A stretch of 64,000 nt of DNA from Alkalihalobacillus sp. LMS39 (GCF_022812285.1 NZ_CP093300.1:3720001-3784000); one strand, 5' to 3'. Shown: positions 9,453 through 18,246, counted from the first letter of the stretch. Made by a program: numbers and translations. The notes: a model not told the origin generated them from the sequence alone.

Positions 9453-10335
9453 ACACAACATGTAGCATACTTTTTTGAATCGTTACTTCAACTGGTGTTT
9501 CTCCAATAATTTCACCATCTCCATGAATGATGACAGGACTTTCAGACGTAACAGTCACTGATTTTCCTTTCATTAAAGTAATGGCAGAATGGTGAATATG
9601 ATTTCCTTTAAACACTTTTGGAAACACTTGCAATAATTTAAACTTGGAAATATTATGGACGATACATACGTCTAAATAACCATCATCACTTGAAGCTTCC
9701 GGACAAATATTCATCCCTCCACCATAATAAGGAAGATTGGCAATGGCAATTAACCACACATTTGAAAATTGAACGCTTTTCCCATCAATTATCATCGTTA
9801 CCGACGTTGGCTTGTATCGAAATAGTACTTGTAATACGATAATTCCATAAATGAGTTTTCCAAGATTAAAACGATTTAAGATTTTTTTTAATTTTGATTG
9901 ATTGGCCAATTGAGCTACTTTTCCGTCAAACCCAATCCCTACAACAGTGGTACAACATTTTTCACCGACAAATAAAATGTCCATCTGTTTTTTCATCCCT
10001 GATAATATTCGGTCTAATGCCAATAGATGATGTTTCGGAACGCCCATTGCACGAGCGTAATCGTTTCCTGACCCTGCTGGAATAATTCCAAATGCGATTG
10101 GTAAATTACGAATTCCATTTACAACATCGTGTACGGTTCCATCACCACCAATCGCAACGACAGCGGTCACCTTTCGTTCATCAAGTCCAATTACACAATC
10201 TGTTGCATGGCCACGATATCTTGTGAAAATGACTTCATGCTCAACCTTTTTCTTTTGGAGTACCGTTTCAATTTCTTTCCATATTAGATGACCACGACCA
10301 TTACCTGAAATCGGATTTACAATAAAAATATACAT
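9451..10335 (-). CDS. YegS/BmrU-family lipid (diacylglycerol) kinase
   Basis: 294 residues. The catalytic-domain signatures are present: NPISGNGRG near the N-terminus, GGDGT at 63-67, and PAGSGNDYARA at about 84-94. The C-terminal half has the beta-sandwich residues of this family (GYLDVCIV and IHGDGE). Members phosphorylate diacylglycerol or related lipids, recycling them into phosphatidic acid at the inner membrane face. B. subtilis has several paralogues (DgkB, BmrU, YtlR), and I cannot say which is the orthologue. The start lies after GGGGTG. Confidence 0.88.
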   Translation of the reverse strand: MYIFIVNPISGNGRGHLIWKEIETVLQKKKVEHEVIFTRYRGHATDCVIGLDERKVTAVVAIGGDGTVHDVVNGIRNLPIAFGIIPAGSGNDYARAMGVPKHHLLALDRILSGMKKQMDILFVGEKCCTTVVGIGFDGKVAQLANQSKLKKILNRFNLGKLIYGIIVLQVLFRYKPTSVTMIIDGKSVQFSNVWLIAIANLPYYGGGMNICPEASSDDGYLDVCIVHNISKFKLLQVFPKVFKGNHIHHSAITLMKGKSVTVTSESPVIIHGDGEIIGETPVEVTIQKSMLHVV

Positions 10336-10458
10336 TGACGATTACACCCCATTTCCCCAACCATTCTTACCATTTTTTCCAGTCCTATTACGGTTATACC
10401 ACTCTTGTCATTGTTACCCTAATTTTACCGTTAAATCAAATAAGTTCAATATTAACTA

Positions 10459-10487
10459 TTGACACCTTCGTTATTCATTCTTATAAT
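10459..10487 (+). promoter_or_regulatory. Consensus sigma-A promoter upstream of the MpsC-like gene
   Basis: TTGACA (10459-10464), 17 bases, TATAAT (10482-10487): an exact match to the vegetative consensus. The predicted start near 10495 leaves a leader of about 168 bases before the gene. The rest of the 10336-10662 interval is AT-rich with no other recognisable feature. Confidence 0.8.
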
Positions 10488-10662
10488 CAATAAAAAGAAT
10501 AAATGTGGAAATTTAGTGTCTATTTTAGATTAGTGAGCATTTTATTATAATATGATAAAATGAAAACTATACATAGACTACTAGAATTCATTGCTTATTT
10601 TTATATTTCATCTTTCCTCAATTGGTAGTGAAATATACTTTAGCACCTTTTGGAGGGTTTTG

Positions 10663-11034
10663 ATGAAGATTTTAAAAAAAGGATTACTAGAGGCCGAAAT
10701 AAGTAAAGCATTAACCCAATGGGAAAAAGAATACCTTGGAAGAGGCTCTGTTCAAGTCAAAACGGATATTCTTCGAAATATGGTCATCGTTGCATTAAAA
10801 GGGATATTAACCCCAGCTGAACAAGCATTAACGAAAACAACAGCTGGCCTTCTTTCGATAAAAAAAACTCGGTCAGACCTTATTGAAACAGGTAGTGACC
10901 AAGTAAAAGAAATCATACATTCATTAACAGGAATTAACGTCTACAGTTTCCATACAGATATTAGTACTAGAAGTGGGGAACGTCTGATTATTTTTATGTT
11001 AGAAGATAATTTAGAAAATAAATTAACTGAATAG
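10663..11034 (+). CDS. MpsC-like protein (DUF2294)
   Basis: 123 residues from an ATG that follows GGAGGG by five bases; the longer frame upstream lacks a ribosome site. The pattern LLxAExSxAxTxWEKEYLGRGS, then VxTDIxxxMVIVxLKGILTPAE and an R-x(8)-E-x(3)-G spacing, fits the DUF2294/MpsC domain family. In Staphylococcus aureus, mpsC lies with mpsAB, a Na+-linked system supporting bicarbonate/CO2 supply and membrane potential. Here it sits directly before an SbtA-type bicarbonate permease, separated by a strong terminator, which supports a role in inorganic carbon or Na+ physiology. It is soluble, with no membrane helix. Confidence 0.75.
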   Translation: MKILKKGLLEAEISKALTQWEKEYLGRGSVQVKTDILRNMVIVALKGILTPAEQALTKTTAGLLSIKKTRSDLIETGSDQVKEIIHSLTGINVYSFHTDISTRSGERLIIFMLEDNLENKLTE

Positions 11035-11073
11035 CTCTGGGAGTTCTATTCAACAATGATACATTGAGGGATA

Positions 11074-11127
11074 AAAAGACCAGCTTATGATGATCGTGAC
11101 AAACGTCTTCTTAAGCTGGTCTTTTTT
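11074..11127 (+). terminator. Terminator after the MpsC-like gene
   Basis: AAAAGACCAGCTTA pairs with TAAGCTGGTCTTTT and is followed by further T's. It separates this gene from the permease. Confidence 0.85.
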
Positions 11128-11236
11128 AAATGGCTTTTTTCGTAACCATTGTAGTTCAACACCGGATTACAATTAAACGCTACGATACAGCCTTATAGCC
11201 AAATAAAGATATAGAAAAAGGATAGGAGGAGAAAAA

Positions 11237-12253
11237 ATGTTTGATATCGTCGTACAAAACTTACTTTCACCCGTTGTATTGTTCTTCATTTTGGGACTCA
11301 TCGGTGCCATTGTTAAATCGGACTTTAAGTTTCCACCAGGCTTAAGCGAGGCACTTAGTATTTACTTATTAATTGCGATTGGATTAAAAGGTGGGATGGA
11401 ATTATCAAACTATAGTTTCTCCGAAGTCGCACTTCCGATAGCAGCCACACTTTTTCTCGGATCTATCATTCCCGTGATTACGATGGTCATCTTAAAGTGG
11501 ATGATGAAATTAGACCTAAAAAATTCCATTGGTCTCGCTGCCACTTATGGTTCTGTCTCCATTGTGACATACGGTGCAGCCCTTACTTTTTTAGATAATA
11601 CGAACACGAGTTATGAAGCGTTTATGAACGGATTAGTCGTTGTAATGGAAATACCAGCTATTTTTGTTGCCCTAATGTTATTAGCCATTCTCGAGGGTAA
11701 AAAAGTGGAAGAGTTACCGAACACAAAATCAGTTGGTATTTCTGCTACAAGCTTATCTTCAGTTATTAGTCCTGAAGTCATTCGAGAAAGCTTATTTGGA
11801 AAAAGTGTCTTCCTATTAGTAGGAAGCTTGTTAACAGGACTTATCGTTGGAAAAGAAGCAGCGATGCCTGTCGTGCAACCTTTATTTATCGATTTATACC
11901 AAAGTATGCTTCTGTTATTTTTACTAAACATGGGATTAATTGCAGGGCAACGCTTAGCCGTTGTTCGACGACACGGTATCAAACTTTTACTGTTTGGTAT
12001 CCTTACTCCTGTTTTATATGGAATTCTTGGCATTTTCGTTGGTTACGGTGTTGGACTTTCATTAGGAGGCGCCACATTGCTCGGTATTCTTTCCGGAAGT
12101 GCTTCTTATATCGCTGCACCTGCTGCACTTCGAGCCTCTGTTCCCGATGCTGATCCATCCATTTATTTAGGTCTCGCACTCGGGGTCACCTTCCCGTTTA
12201 ATTTAGCGGTAAATATACCGTTGCTATATGCGATTGCGAGCTTACTTTATTAA
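11237..12253 (+). CDS. SbtA-type sodium-dependent bicarbonate permease
   Basis: 338 residues with about ten membrane helices. The opening (NLLSPVVLFFILGLIGAIVKSDFKFPPGLSEALSIYLLIAIGLKGG, read at about residues 8-52) is typical of the SbtA family: a short N-terminal segment, then KSDFKFP and AIGLKGG. The second half repeats the fold (LNMGLIAGQRL, GSASYIAAPAALR). Cyanobacterial SbtA takes up HCO3- with Na+; Bacillaceae members are presumed to do likewise. GGATAGGAGG precedes the ATG. No SbtB-like regulator lies next to it; the nearest partner is the MpsC-like gene upstream. Confidence 0.85.
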   Translation: MFDIVVQNLLSPVVLFFILGLIGAIVKSDFKFPPGLSEALSIYLLIAIGLKGGMELSNYSFSEVALPIAATLFLGSIIPVITMVILKWMMKLDLKNSIGLAATYGSVSIVTYGAALTFLDNTNTSYEAFMNGLVVVMEIPAIFVALMLLAILEGKKVEELPNTKSVGISATSLSSVISPEVIRESLFGKSVFLLVGSLLTGLIVGKEAAMPVVQPLFIDLYQSMLLLFLLNMGLIAGQRLAVVRRHGIKLLLFGILTPVLYGILGIFVGYGVGLSLGGATLLGILSGSASYIAAPAALRASVPDADPSIYLGLALGVTFPFNLAVNIPLLYAIASLLY

Positions 12254-12415
12254 TAAGAAAAACGCGAGAGCGTCTTTTCTTTTCAAGCAAAGTGCGGAGC
12301 CCTGCTCGCTTTTGAAAATGAACCCCAAGTGCTCTTCTTGGGGTGAAACGCGCAGGTGCGCATCCTTTGCTCTTCTAGAATAAGCTTTCAAAACTTCAAT
12401 GCTAGACCAAAATTA
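12254..12415 (+). repeat. Repeat family B, copy 2 (full)
   Basis: Begins at the base after the permease stop codon with TAAGAAAAACGCG. It contains the AAGC..GTGCGGAGCC core, a CCCCAAG/CTTGGGG hairpin (12323-12343), GTGCGCATCC, and the right-end motif AATAAGCTTTCAAAACTTC followed by GCTAGACCAAAATT. This copy together with those at 12443 and 12694 fills most of the 744-base gap between the permease and topB genes; 12825-12960 shows only a short GGACAGATGTTCCGC palindrome-like stretch. Confidence 0.8.
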
Positions 12416-12442
12416 TTATGCTCCCTCATTTGTCTCATTTTT

Positions 12443-12623
12443 GCGGTCAGAGCAGCCGTTATTTGTGAACATGATACGGGTTTCCGTTTATTAGCGGCCA
12501 CAGGAGCACTTATTCACTCAAAAGCCACTCTATTCCTAGCGATATTTTATGATTAACTGCTCCTGTGGCCACGAACGTTCCAAAACGCTAGCAATGTTCA
12601 CAGATAACGGTTTTCATGACCGC
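12443..12623. repeat. Repeat family A, complete 181-bp palindromic element
   Basis: Two 73-base arms align end to end in inverted orientation around a 35-base centre. The best-kept blocks are the outer 30 bases (GCGGTC..CCGTTAT-TGTGAACAT) and GGCCACAGGAGCxxTTA at arm positions 54-70. No open reading frame is contained. An identical-length copy is at 30811-30991. Confidence 0.85.
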
Positions 12624-12664
12624 TTACTTCCCATAACCACCAAAATCGCTAACGCGATAAACCC

Positions 12665-12702
12665 GACCCAAGTGTTGAATGATTCACTTGGGTCTTTTCT
12701 TT
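12665..12702 (+). terminator. Hairpin between repeats A and B
   Basis: GACCCAAGTG (12665-12674) pairs with CACTTGGGTC (12685-12694) and is followed by TTTTCTTTC. It looks like a factor-independent terminator. Confidence 0.6.
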
Positions 12703-12822
12703 CAAGCGAAGTGCGGAGCCCTGCCCGCTTTTAACAGTGAACCTCAAGTGCTCTTCTTGGGGTGAAACGCGCAGGTGCGCATCCTTCGTTCTTCTTGAAT
12801 AAGCTTTCAAAGCTTCACTGCT
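12694..12822 (+). repeat. Repeat family B, copy 3 (lacks the left end)
   Basis: Matches copy 2 from CTTTTCTTTCAAGCGAAG through the CTTCTTGGGG hairpin and GTGCGCATCC to AATAAGCTTTCAAAGCTTC. Confidence 0.75.
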
Positions 12823-12964
12823 TTCTATTTCGTTTGGACAGATGTTCCGCTATTTCATAGAAAATGAGTTTTTTCGTTTCATTACGGACATACGATTTAC
12901 TATTTACTCAAAAGCACCCTAAAAACCCGTGATTTTTACAATTTAAGGGAACCTATATCCGTTT

Positions 12965-12990
12965 AAAAAAGGGGACAGCTCGAATTCCCC
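12965..12990 (-). terminator. Terminator of topB
   Basis: GGGGA and TCCCC pair across a 10-base loop at 12971-12990. A's at 12965-12970 give the U tract on the minus strand. Confidence 0.65.
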
Positions 12991-12997
12991 TGTGCGG

Positions 12998-15157
12998 CTA
13001 CTCATTTTGCTGTTCATTCGTCACATAGTGAAACTCAATTTTCTTCTTCTCTTTATTCCAGAACAATCTTGCATCAAACGATTGCTCTCCTTTTTTAAAG
13101 CCCTTAATTACATTTGTTTCTCCTTGTTCAAGTAGCTTTTTTACATTTGTTTTTGTTAGTTTTTTCCCCAACATCATCTTAGAAATCGTAAACGTGCATT
13201 TTAGTTTTTTATAATGCGAACAGCCGTAAAACTCACCTTTGTCTACGATTTTTCCATTACAGAACAAACAAGGTCCAACTGTTTTTCCTAACGTATATTT
13301 CGATGTTAAAGACGGGGTATGCTCATACTTTGATACATTCCACTGTGTTGAAGAAGAAACGGCTCCTTCTATCATCACATGAGAAAGTTTTTTAATTTGT
13401 TCCATGAACACTTTCGCAGATGCTTGCCCTTTTCCGATTTCAGCTAATCTCTGTTCCCACTTCGCCGTCATTTCCGGTGAAGCTAATATCGTATCACCGA
13501 TAACTTCAATCAATAATTTTCCTTTATCAGTAGCATATACAATATTCTTTTTCACATCGATATATTTTCTGTCTTTTAACATCGTAATAATGTTAGCTCT
13601 TGTTGCTTCTGTTCCTAATCCTTCTGTTTTGTTTAAGACTTTTTCTAGCTCATCATTTTCAATGTATTTTCCCGCTGTTTTCATCAGTGTAATAAGCTGG
13701 CCTTCAGTAAAGCGTTTTGGCGGTTCTGTTTTGCCGTTTTTAATCATCGTCTTTTTAACAAAACCTTTATCTCCTTTGTTCACATCAGGTAATAAAACAT
13801 CTTTTTCTTCTTTGTCAAAGGAGGCGATTTTTTTCCATCCTTGCTCCAGACACTTTTTCCCTTTTGTTAGAAACAATACTTGTTCGTCAACGTTTGTAGT
13901 TAATGTCGTATAATCATAAATTGCATCTTCACTATGAGCAGCAAGCAATTGACGCACAATGAGGTCGTATATATTTTTATCTTCACCACTCATGTTTTTT
14001 ATATCTACCTTTTTTATCGTTGGGATAATCGCATAATGGTCTGTTACTTTTTTTTCATTTACGTATCGTTTATTATGTAAAATTGACTTTGGCAATGGAA
14101 AATACTTTTTATATTCATCATACTCGCTTACATTTGCTAAAATTTGTGGAAATGTCTCTGCCTCTCCTTTTGTCACGTACGACGAATCGGACCGAGGATA
14201 CGAGATGAGTCCTCGTTGATATAAGCGCTGTAATATATCTAATGTTTTTTTAGGTGAATATTTAAATAACTGATTTGTTTTCGCCTGAAGGGATGATAGC
14301 GAAAACAGCAAAGGGGGTTTAAATGTTTTTCTTTCCGTTTCAGCATCCGTTATTTTTGCTGACTTTCCTTCACAAAACTGTACTATTTTTTCAGCTTGCT
14401 CTTTTGTTTTTAATCGACTCTTGCCGTCTTTCGTCCATTTCCCACGATAAATCCCTTTCTCCAATGAAAACTCCGCTTCTACTTCCCAAAACTCCTCTGG
14501 TGTGAACGATGCAATCTCTTGTTCCCGTTTTACGATTAAAGCTAATGTTGGAGTTTGGACTCTGCCTGCTGAAAAAACATCTTCATACCCTCGTTGTTTT
14601 AGCAAAATCGTATAAACTCTTGAAGCATTCATACCGATTACCCAATCTGCACAAGAGCGGGTATAAGCTTCAAAGAACAGTGATTTTGTCTGTTTTTCAT
14701 CAATTAAATGAGCAAAACCTTCATAAATCGCCGTTTCAGTTAAAGAAGAAATCCATAAGCGTTTTAACGGTTTATTTACTTTGCATTCATGCAAAATAAG
14801 GCGAATAATTAATTCCCCTTCCCGCCCTGCATCTCCAGCGTGGATAATTTCATTTACTTCCTCTTTATGAACAAGTTGCCGAATAATGTGAAATTGCTTT
14901 CGTTTAGAAGGGATCGTCTCAAATGTAAATTGATTTGGAATAATAGGTAAACTTTCGATATCCCACTTTTTCCATTTTGGATTATACGTTTCAGGAGGAG
15001 ATAATTGTAATAAATGGCCTACTGCCCAAGTACAATACGCACCGCTTGGAAATAAAGCGTTTGGATAAACAATGATATACCCATCCGCCTTTTTATGTCT
15101 AAATTGTGATACAAGTGTTTTCGCTTGGTCAGGCTTTTCCGCAATAATGACTTTCAT
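12998..15157 (-). CDS. topB: DNA topoisomerase III
   Basis: 719 residues, close to B. subtilis TopB. It has an N-terminal TOPRIM domain (IIAEKPDQAK at 4-13, and DAGREGELI at 109-117). The type IA core carries the catalytic tyrosine in GLISYPRSDS (Tyr320). The C-terminal domain has CLFCNGKI followed by a later Cys (SHYKKLKC), a degenerate zinc-ribbon-like repeat as seen in Bacillus TopB. The enzyme passes single strands through a transient break and decatenates DNA at forks and recombination intermediates. The start is after GAAGGAAC. It is a single gene with its own terminator. Confidence 0.95.
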   Translation of the reverse strand: MKVIIAEKPDQAKTLVSQFRHKKADGYIIVYPNALFPSGAYCTWAVGHLLQLSPPETYNPKWKKWDIESLPIIPNQFTFETIPSKRKQFHIIRQLVHKEEVNEIIHAGDAGREGELIIRLILHECKVNKPLKRLWISSLTETAIYEGFAHLIDEKQTKSLFFEAYTRSCADWVIGMNASRVYTILLKQRGYEDVFSAGRVQTPTLALIVKREQEIASFTPEEFWEVEAEFSLEKGIYRGKWTKDGKSRLKTKEQAEKIVQFCEGKSAKITDAETERKTFKPPLLFSLSSLQAKTNQLFKYSPKKTLDILQRLYQRGLISYPRSDSSYVTKGEAETFPQILANVSEYDEYKKYFPLPKSILHNKRYVNEKKVTDHYAIIPTIKKVDIKNMSGEDKNIYDLIVRQLLAAHSEDAIYDYTTLTTNVDEQVLFLTKGKKCLEQGWKKIASFDKEEKDVLLPDVNKGDKGFVKKTMIKNGKTEPPKRFTEGQLITLMKTAGKYIENDELEKVLNKTEGLGTEATRANIITMLKDRKYIDVKKNIVYATDKGKLLIEVIGDTILASPEMTAKWEQRLAEIGKGQASAKVFMEQIKKLSHVMIEGAVSSSTQWNVSKYEHTPSLTSKYTLGKTVGPCLFCNGKIVDKGEFYGCSHYKKLKCTFTISKMMLGKKLTKTNVKKLLEQGETNVIKGFKKGEQSFDARLFWNKEKKKIEFHYVTNEQQNE

Positions 15158-15234
15158 ATTTTTGTTCCTTCTTTCTTTTAAAAACTGCTTAGCTTTTGCT
15201 TCATACAGTTTCAGTAAAAAACGAGCAAGTCCAC

Positions 15235-15615
15235 TTACACCTGCTCGTTCCTTCTCTTTTCCATTCGAAGAACTTGAATGGCTTGATGGATATACAATTG
15301 AAATTTCTCTTCTTTTTCTTTTACAATGTTTCCTGTAATAGCGACAGCAATTCGTTCGAAATTATCAATGAGATGGTTCGTCTTCATTCCGTGACGAAGC
15401 AGAATCCCGTTCAGCCATTCGGCATAATCTACAAAGATTTTCTCACTGTCTAGTTGATATGCGGTTTCAAGATGATGAAAATGATGCTCGTTATCTTCTC
15501 TACACTTTTGTTTCCCTTTCTCACCAAATTGATGTAACTCCGGGAATGCCTCATACATTCGTAGTACAACTTCATCTATTAAACGGTGGTATTCAGGATA
15601 AGGAAACGCAATCAC
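15235..15615 (-). CDS. Unknown helical protein translationally coupled to an ABM monooxygenase
   Basis: 126 residues, mostly predicted helical and rich in His, Glu and Lys (EDNEHHFHHLETA). The stretch IFVDYAEWLNGILLRHGM resembles the N-terminal helical sensory domains found before B12-binding or Rsb-type regulators, but I cannot assign a family. It starts at a GTG (15615) that overlaps the upstream TGA by three bases, so the two genes are translationally coupled. Any link with haem or antioxidant function is inference from that coupling. Confidence 0.6.
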   Translation of the reverse strand: MIAFPYPEYHRLIDEVVLRMYEAFPELHQFGEKGKQKCREDNEHHFHHLETAYQLDSEKIFVDYAEWLNGILLRHGMKTNHLIDNFERIAVAITGNIVKEKEEKFQLYIHQAIQVLRMEKRRNEQV

Positions 15616-15917
15616 AAGGCAACCACCTCATATTGTTTAACGATGGGAATAATGGAGGCAAGCTCTTGGTCTGGATATTTTTTTTCTAACTCATGAATTT
15701 GTTTAAATTCATCACTTCGAACCCAAGCTAAATAATCCTCTTTTGTGTCCCATTCAATTTGGACAGTTAATTCGCCTTCCTTTTTATCATTTTGCAATAA
15801 TCGAAAATGACGAAACCCTTTTGCTTTGTCCACAGACTTTGAACGTGACCGGTAGATCGAAATTACTTCTTCTGCTTTTTCTGCTGGAACGAGAAAAGTA
15901 GAATGAACGATAAACAT
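15612..15917 (-). CDS. Antibiotic biosynthesis monooxygenase (ABM) domain protein, HmoA-like
   Basis: 101 residues forming one ABM ferredoxin-like fold: an initial strand FIVHSTFLVPAEKA, GFRHFRLLQNDKKEGEL, then VQIEWDTKEDYLAWVRSDEFKQIH. The W-S-x-E-F-x(3)-H arrangement is shared by haem-degrading monooxygenases such as HmoA/IsdG and by other ABM proteins that do not degrade haem. It likely acts as a small cytoplasmic dimer. GGAGGGATTCC precedes the ATG. It is the first gene of a two-gene unit. Confidence 0.75.
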   Translation of the reverse strand: MFIVHSTFLVPAEKAEEVISIYRSRSKSVDKAKGFRHFRLLQNDKKEGELTVQIEWDTKEDYLAWVRSDEFKQIHELEKKYPDQELASIIPIVKQYEVVAL

Positions 15918-15989
15918 GGAATCCCTCCGAACAATGATACTTCACTTGCATTTCATTATACATGCTTCACCGTCCTATTGCTATTAACA

Positions 15990-17120
15990 CTACTTTTTCT
16001 GCACTTGTTGGAGTGTCGAAATGATGGACTCATACAAAGCTTGATTCACTCCCACTTTGTTTTCTTTTTCAATATGCTCTTCTTTCACTTGGGAGAAAGC
16101 GGATCTTATAGGTCGTTCTAAAGACTTAATTAGTACAAGGCGATTTTGCTCTGTTAACAGTCGCATATAACCATACACACTAATTTCAATAGTAAGCTTT
16201 TCCCCTTTGGGAACCGTCACAGCTAAGTCTTCACTTAAAGTATACTTGTTTCCAAACTTATCTTTATATTCAGTTCCACCAGCAATCCATTTTGTTTCAT
16301 AATGTTGAAAGCCGTAATCTAATAATTGAATCGTATCTCGAACAGAACGATTGGCTGTAGGCGCATTTAACGTTACTACAATTAAATCAAGATTATCACG
16401 ACTTGCTGTTGTAACAAGCGTAAAACCTGCTTGCCCTACATACCCATTTTTAACCCCAGTCACTCCGTCATAATGTCCTAATAAGCGATGATGGTTAAGC
16501 AGTGTTGTTTCCCATCCCTCGCCTTTCCACTCTAATTCCCTCGTTGCTACTATGTCGCGAAACTCTTGGTTTTTCATCGCATACTGTGTAATCTTCGCCA
16601 TATCATAAGCTGTTGTATAATGTTGTTCACCAAACAAACCGTGTGGATTCGTGAAGTTTGTCTCTTTTACACCGACGACTTCTCGGACAAACTGGTTCAT
16701 TCGCTCTGCAAATTTTTGCTCTGTACCATCGAAATGTTCGGCTATTGCCAAACCAGCGTCATTCCCAGAGTTAATCATCAACCCTTGAACAAGCTTATAT
16801 AATGGAACTTGTTCGCCTTCCAATAAATAAACTCGTGTCCCAATCACTTCTCTTGCGTTTTCACTGACTGTTACGATGTCATCAGGATTTCCTTGCTCTA
16901 ATGCTATAATTCCAGTCACAATTTTTGTTAAGCTTGCAGGATACATTTGTTTTTCACTATCTTGGTTATATAATATCTTTCCAGAATTCGCATCGATCAT
17001 AATTGCCGTTTCACTATGCAATTGAAATTTGTCTTCAACCATATTTGCATAAGTAGAGAAAGGTACAATTGCGACTAATGTCATAATAAGCAAGAAAGAA
17101 ATGCCAGCCTTTTGTATCAT
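15990..17120 (-). CDS. D-alanyl-D-alanine carboxypeptidase (S11), variant KNG motif
   Basis: 376 residues with a signal peptide (about 1-25). The penicillin-binding motifs are S63-L-T-K66, S118-G-N120 and, in place of the usual KTG, K224-N-G226. A C-terminal beta domain follows (about 275-350). Enzymes of this type trim the terminal D-Ala from peptidoglycan pentapeptides at the outer membrane face and are attached through a C-terminal helix. B. subtilis has DacA, DacB and DacF; this one most resembles the DacF group in length, but I leave the symbol blank. It is a monocistronic gene divergent from the SleB-type hydrolase. Confidence 0.85.
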   Translation of the reverse strand: MIQKAGISFLLIMTLVAIVPFSTYANMVEDKFQLHSETAIMIDANSGKILYNQDSEKQMYPASLTKIVTGIIALEQGNPDDIVTVSENAREVIGTRVYLLEGEQVPLYKLVQGLMINSGNDAGLAIAEHFDGTEQKFAERMNQFVREVVGVKETNFTNPHGLFGEQHYTTAYDMAKITQYAMKNQEFRDIVATRELEWKGEGWETTLLNHHRLLGHYDGVTGVKNGYVGQAGFTLVTTASRDNLDLIVVTLNAPTANRSVRDTIQLLDYGFQHYETKWIAGGTEYKDKFGNKYTLSEDLAVTVPKGEKLTIEISVYGYMRLLTEQNRLVLIKSLERPIRSAFSQVKEEHIEKENKVGVNQALYESIISTLQQVQKK

Positions 17121-17416
17121 CCTTGGGTTCCCCTTCCATACGACAATCCTATTCTCTAGTATACCGATTTTTCATAATATTGTCTTTTCAATTATATGAC
17201 ACTCTTATTACAATTCATTTTCCAGTATTTAATTAACATAAAAATAAAAAAAGAATGTTATCTAATTGTAACAATCGTTAATGGTACTATATCACTACTA
17301 CTGTTTTCAACCCTTTCATTTCTCACTGGGAAATCTCCCCTAGCGACTTTCAATCTAGTATTTGTTACTCTATTCATTGTGATTGCGAGATTAACAAACA
17401 ACTAGGAGGTTTTCAC

Positions 17417-18004
17417 ATGAAAAAAATAGTATGGTTAACATTCGCATTTTTGACTTTTACCTTATTTGGTTTTAATACAGAAGCAGACGCTAACACAGTT
17501 CACACTGTAAAAAGTGGTGATACATTATGGAAACTTGGTACGCATTACGGTGTACCTGTCGAGTCTATTAAATTAAGAAACAACCGTAAATCAGATACCA
17601 TTTTTGTTGGAGAGAGATTAACAATTCCTGCTAGTTTATCAGCTACTGACCGAGACTTATTAGCAAGACTAGTTCGTGCAGAAGCAGAAGGAGAAATATA
17701 CGCTGGTAAAGTAGCCGTTGCAACAGTCGTATTAAATCGTGTTGATAATCGTAATTTTCCAAATACCGTTCGTGGCGTGATTTATGAGGTTTCACACGGT
17801 CACCATGCGTTTACACCTGTTCAAAATGGAAGAATTAATCGTGCATCTGATGCTGAATCTAGACGCGCTGTTAACGAAGCACTTGCTTTCCGTGGCCAAG
17901 GTGCAGGTTCACTTTATTTTTATAACCCTCGTACTTCTACAAATCAATGGATCCTTTCTCGTCAAGTAACAGTGAGAATCGGAAACCACGTATTTGCAAA
18001 ATAA
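17417..18004 (+). CDS. Secreted LysM + SleB-type cell wall hydrolase
   Basis: 195 residues. A signal peptide of about 26 residues ends at ADA. It is followed by one LysM domain (HTVKSGDTLWKLGTHYGV to GERLTIP, about 30-73) and a SleB/CwlJ catalytic domain (LLARLVRAEAEGE with its conserved Glu, then VAVATVVLNRVDN and GQGAGSLYFYNP). The family cleaves spore cortex or vegetative peptidoglycan as a lytic transglycosylase. The domain layout resembles YkvT-like vegetative proteins more than SleB, which has a different binding domain. AGGAGG lies before the ATG. Confidence 0.88.
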   Translation: MKKIVWLTFAFLTFTLFGFNTEADANTVHTVKSGDTLWKLGTHYGVPVESIKLRNNRKSDTIFVGERLTIPASLSATDRDLLARLVRAEAEGEIYAGKVAVATVVLNRVDNRNFPNTVRGVIYEVSHGHHAFTPVQNGRINRASDAESRRAVNEALAFRGQGAGSLYFYNPRTSTNQWILSRQVTVRIGNHVFAK

Positions 18005-18015
18005 ATCTTCAATTT

Positions 18016-18049
18016 ACACCTACTTTTTCAAAAAGTAGGTGTTTTTTTA
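18016..18049 (+). terminator. Terminator of the SleB-type hydrolase gene
   Basis: ACACCTACTTTT (18016-18027) and AAAAGTAGGTGT (18031-18042) pair around three bases and are followed by seven T's. Confidence 0.9.
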
Positions 18050-18246
18050 TATTTTTTGAACGATTTGCTTTGTTTTAACGTCATATTATTACTCCTTTTA
18101 TCTTTTTGAAAATAAGAAAAATGATTCACGAAGTGTTTTGAACCTCAACACTTTGAGCAAATTTTCCACTACTTTCAGAAAAACGCATTTAATGATATGT
18201 TATCAATAGTGGAATGCAACTTTTTAAAAAGAAAGGAGAGGTTTTC

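Noticed and set aside
13404-13913. 169-aa antisense frame in topB
   Set aside because: It lies entirely opposite a well-supported gene and has no recognisable family or ribosome site.
17196-17405. 69-aa hydrophobic frame before the LysM/SleB gene
   Set aside because: No ribosome site before its ATG, AT-rich composition that gives hydrophobic codons by chance, and its position in a promoter interval.
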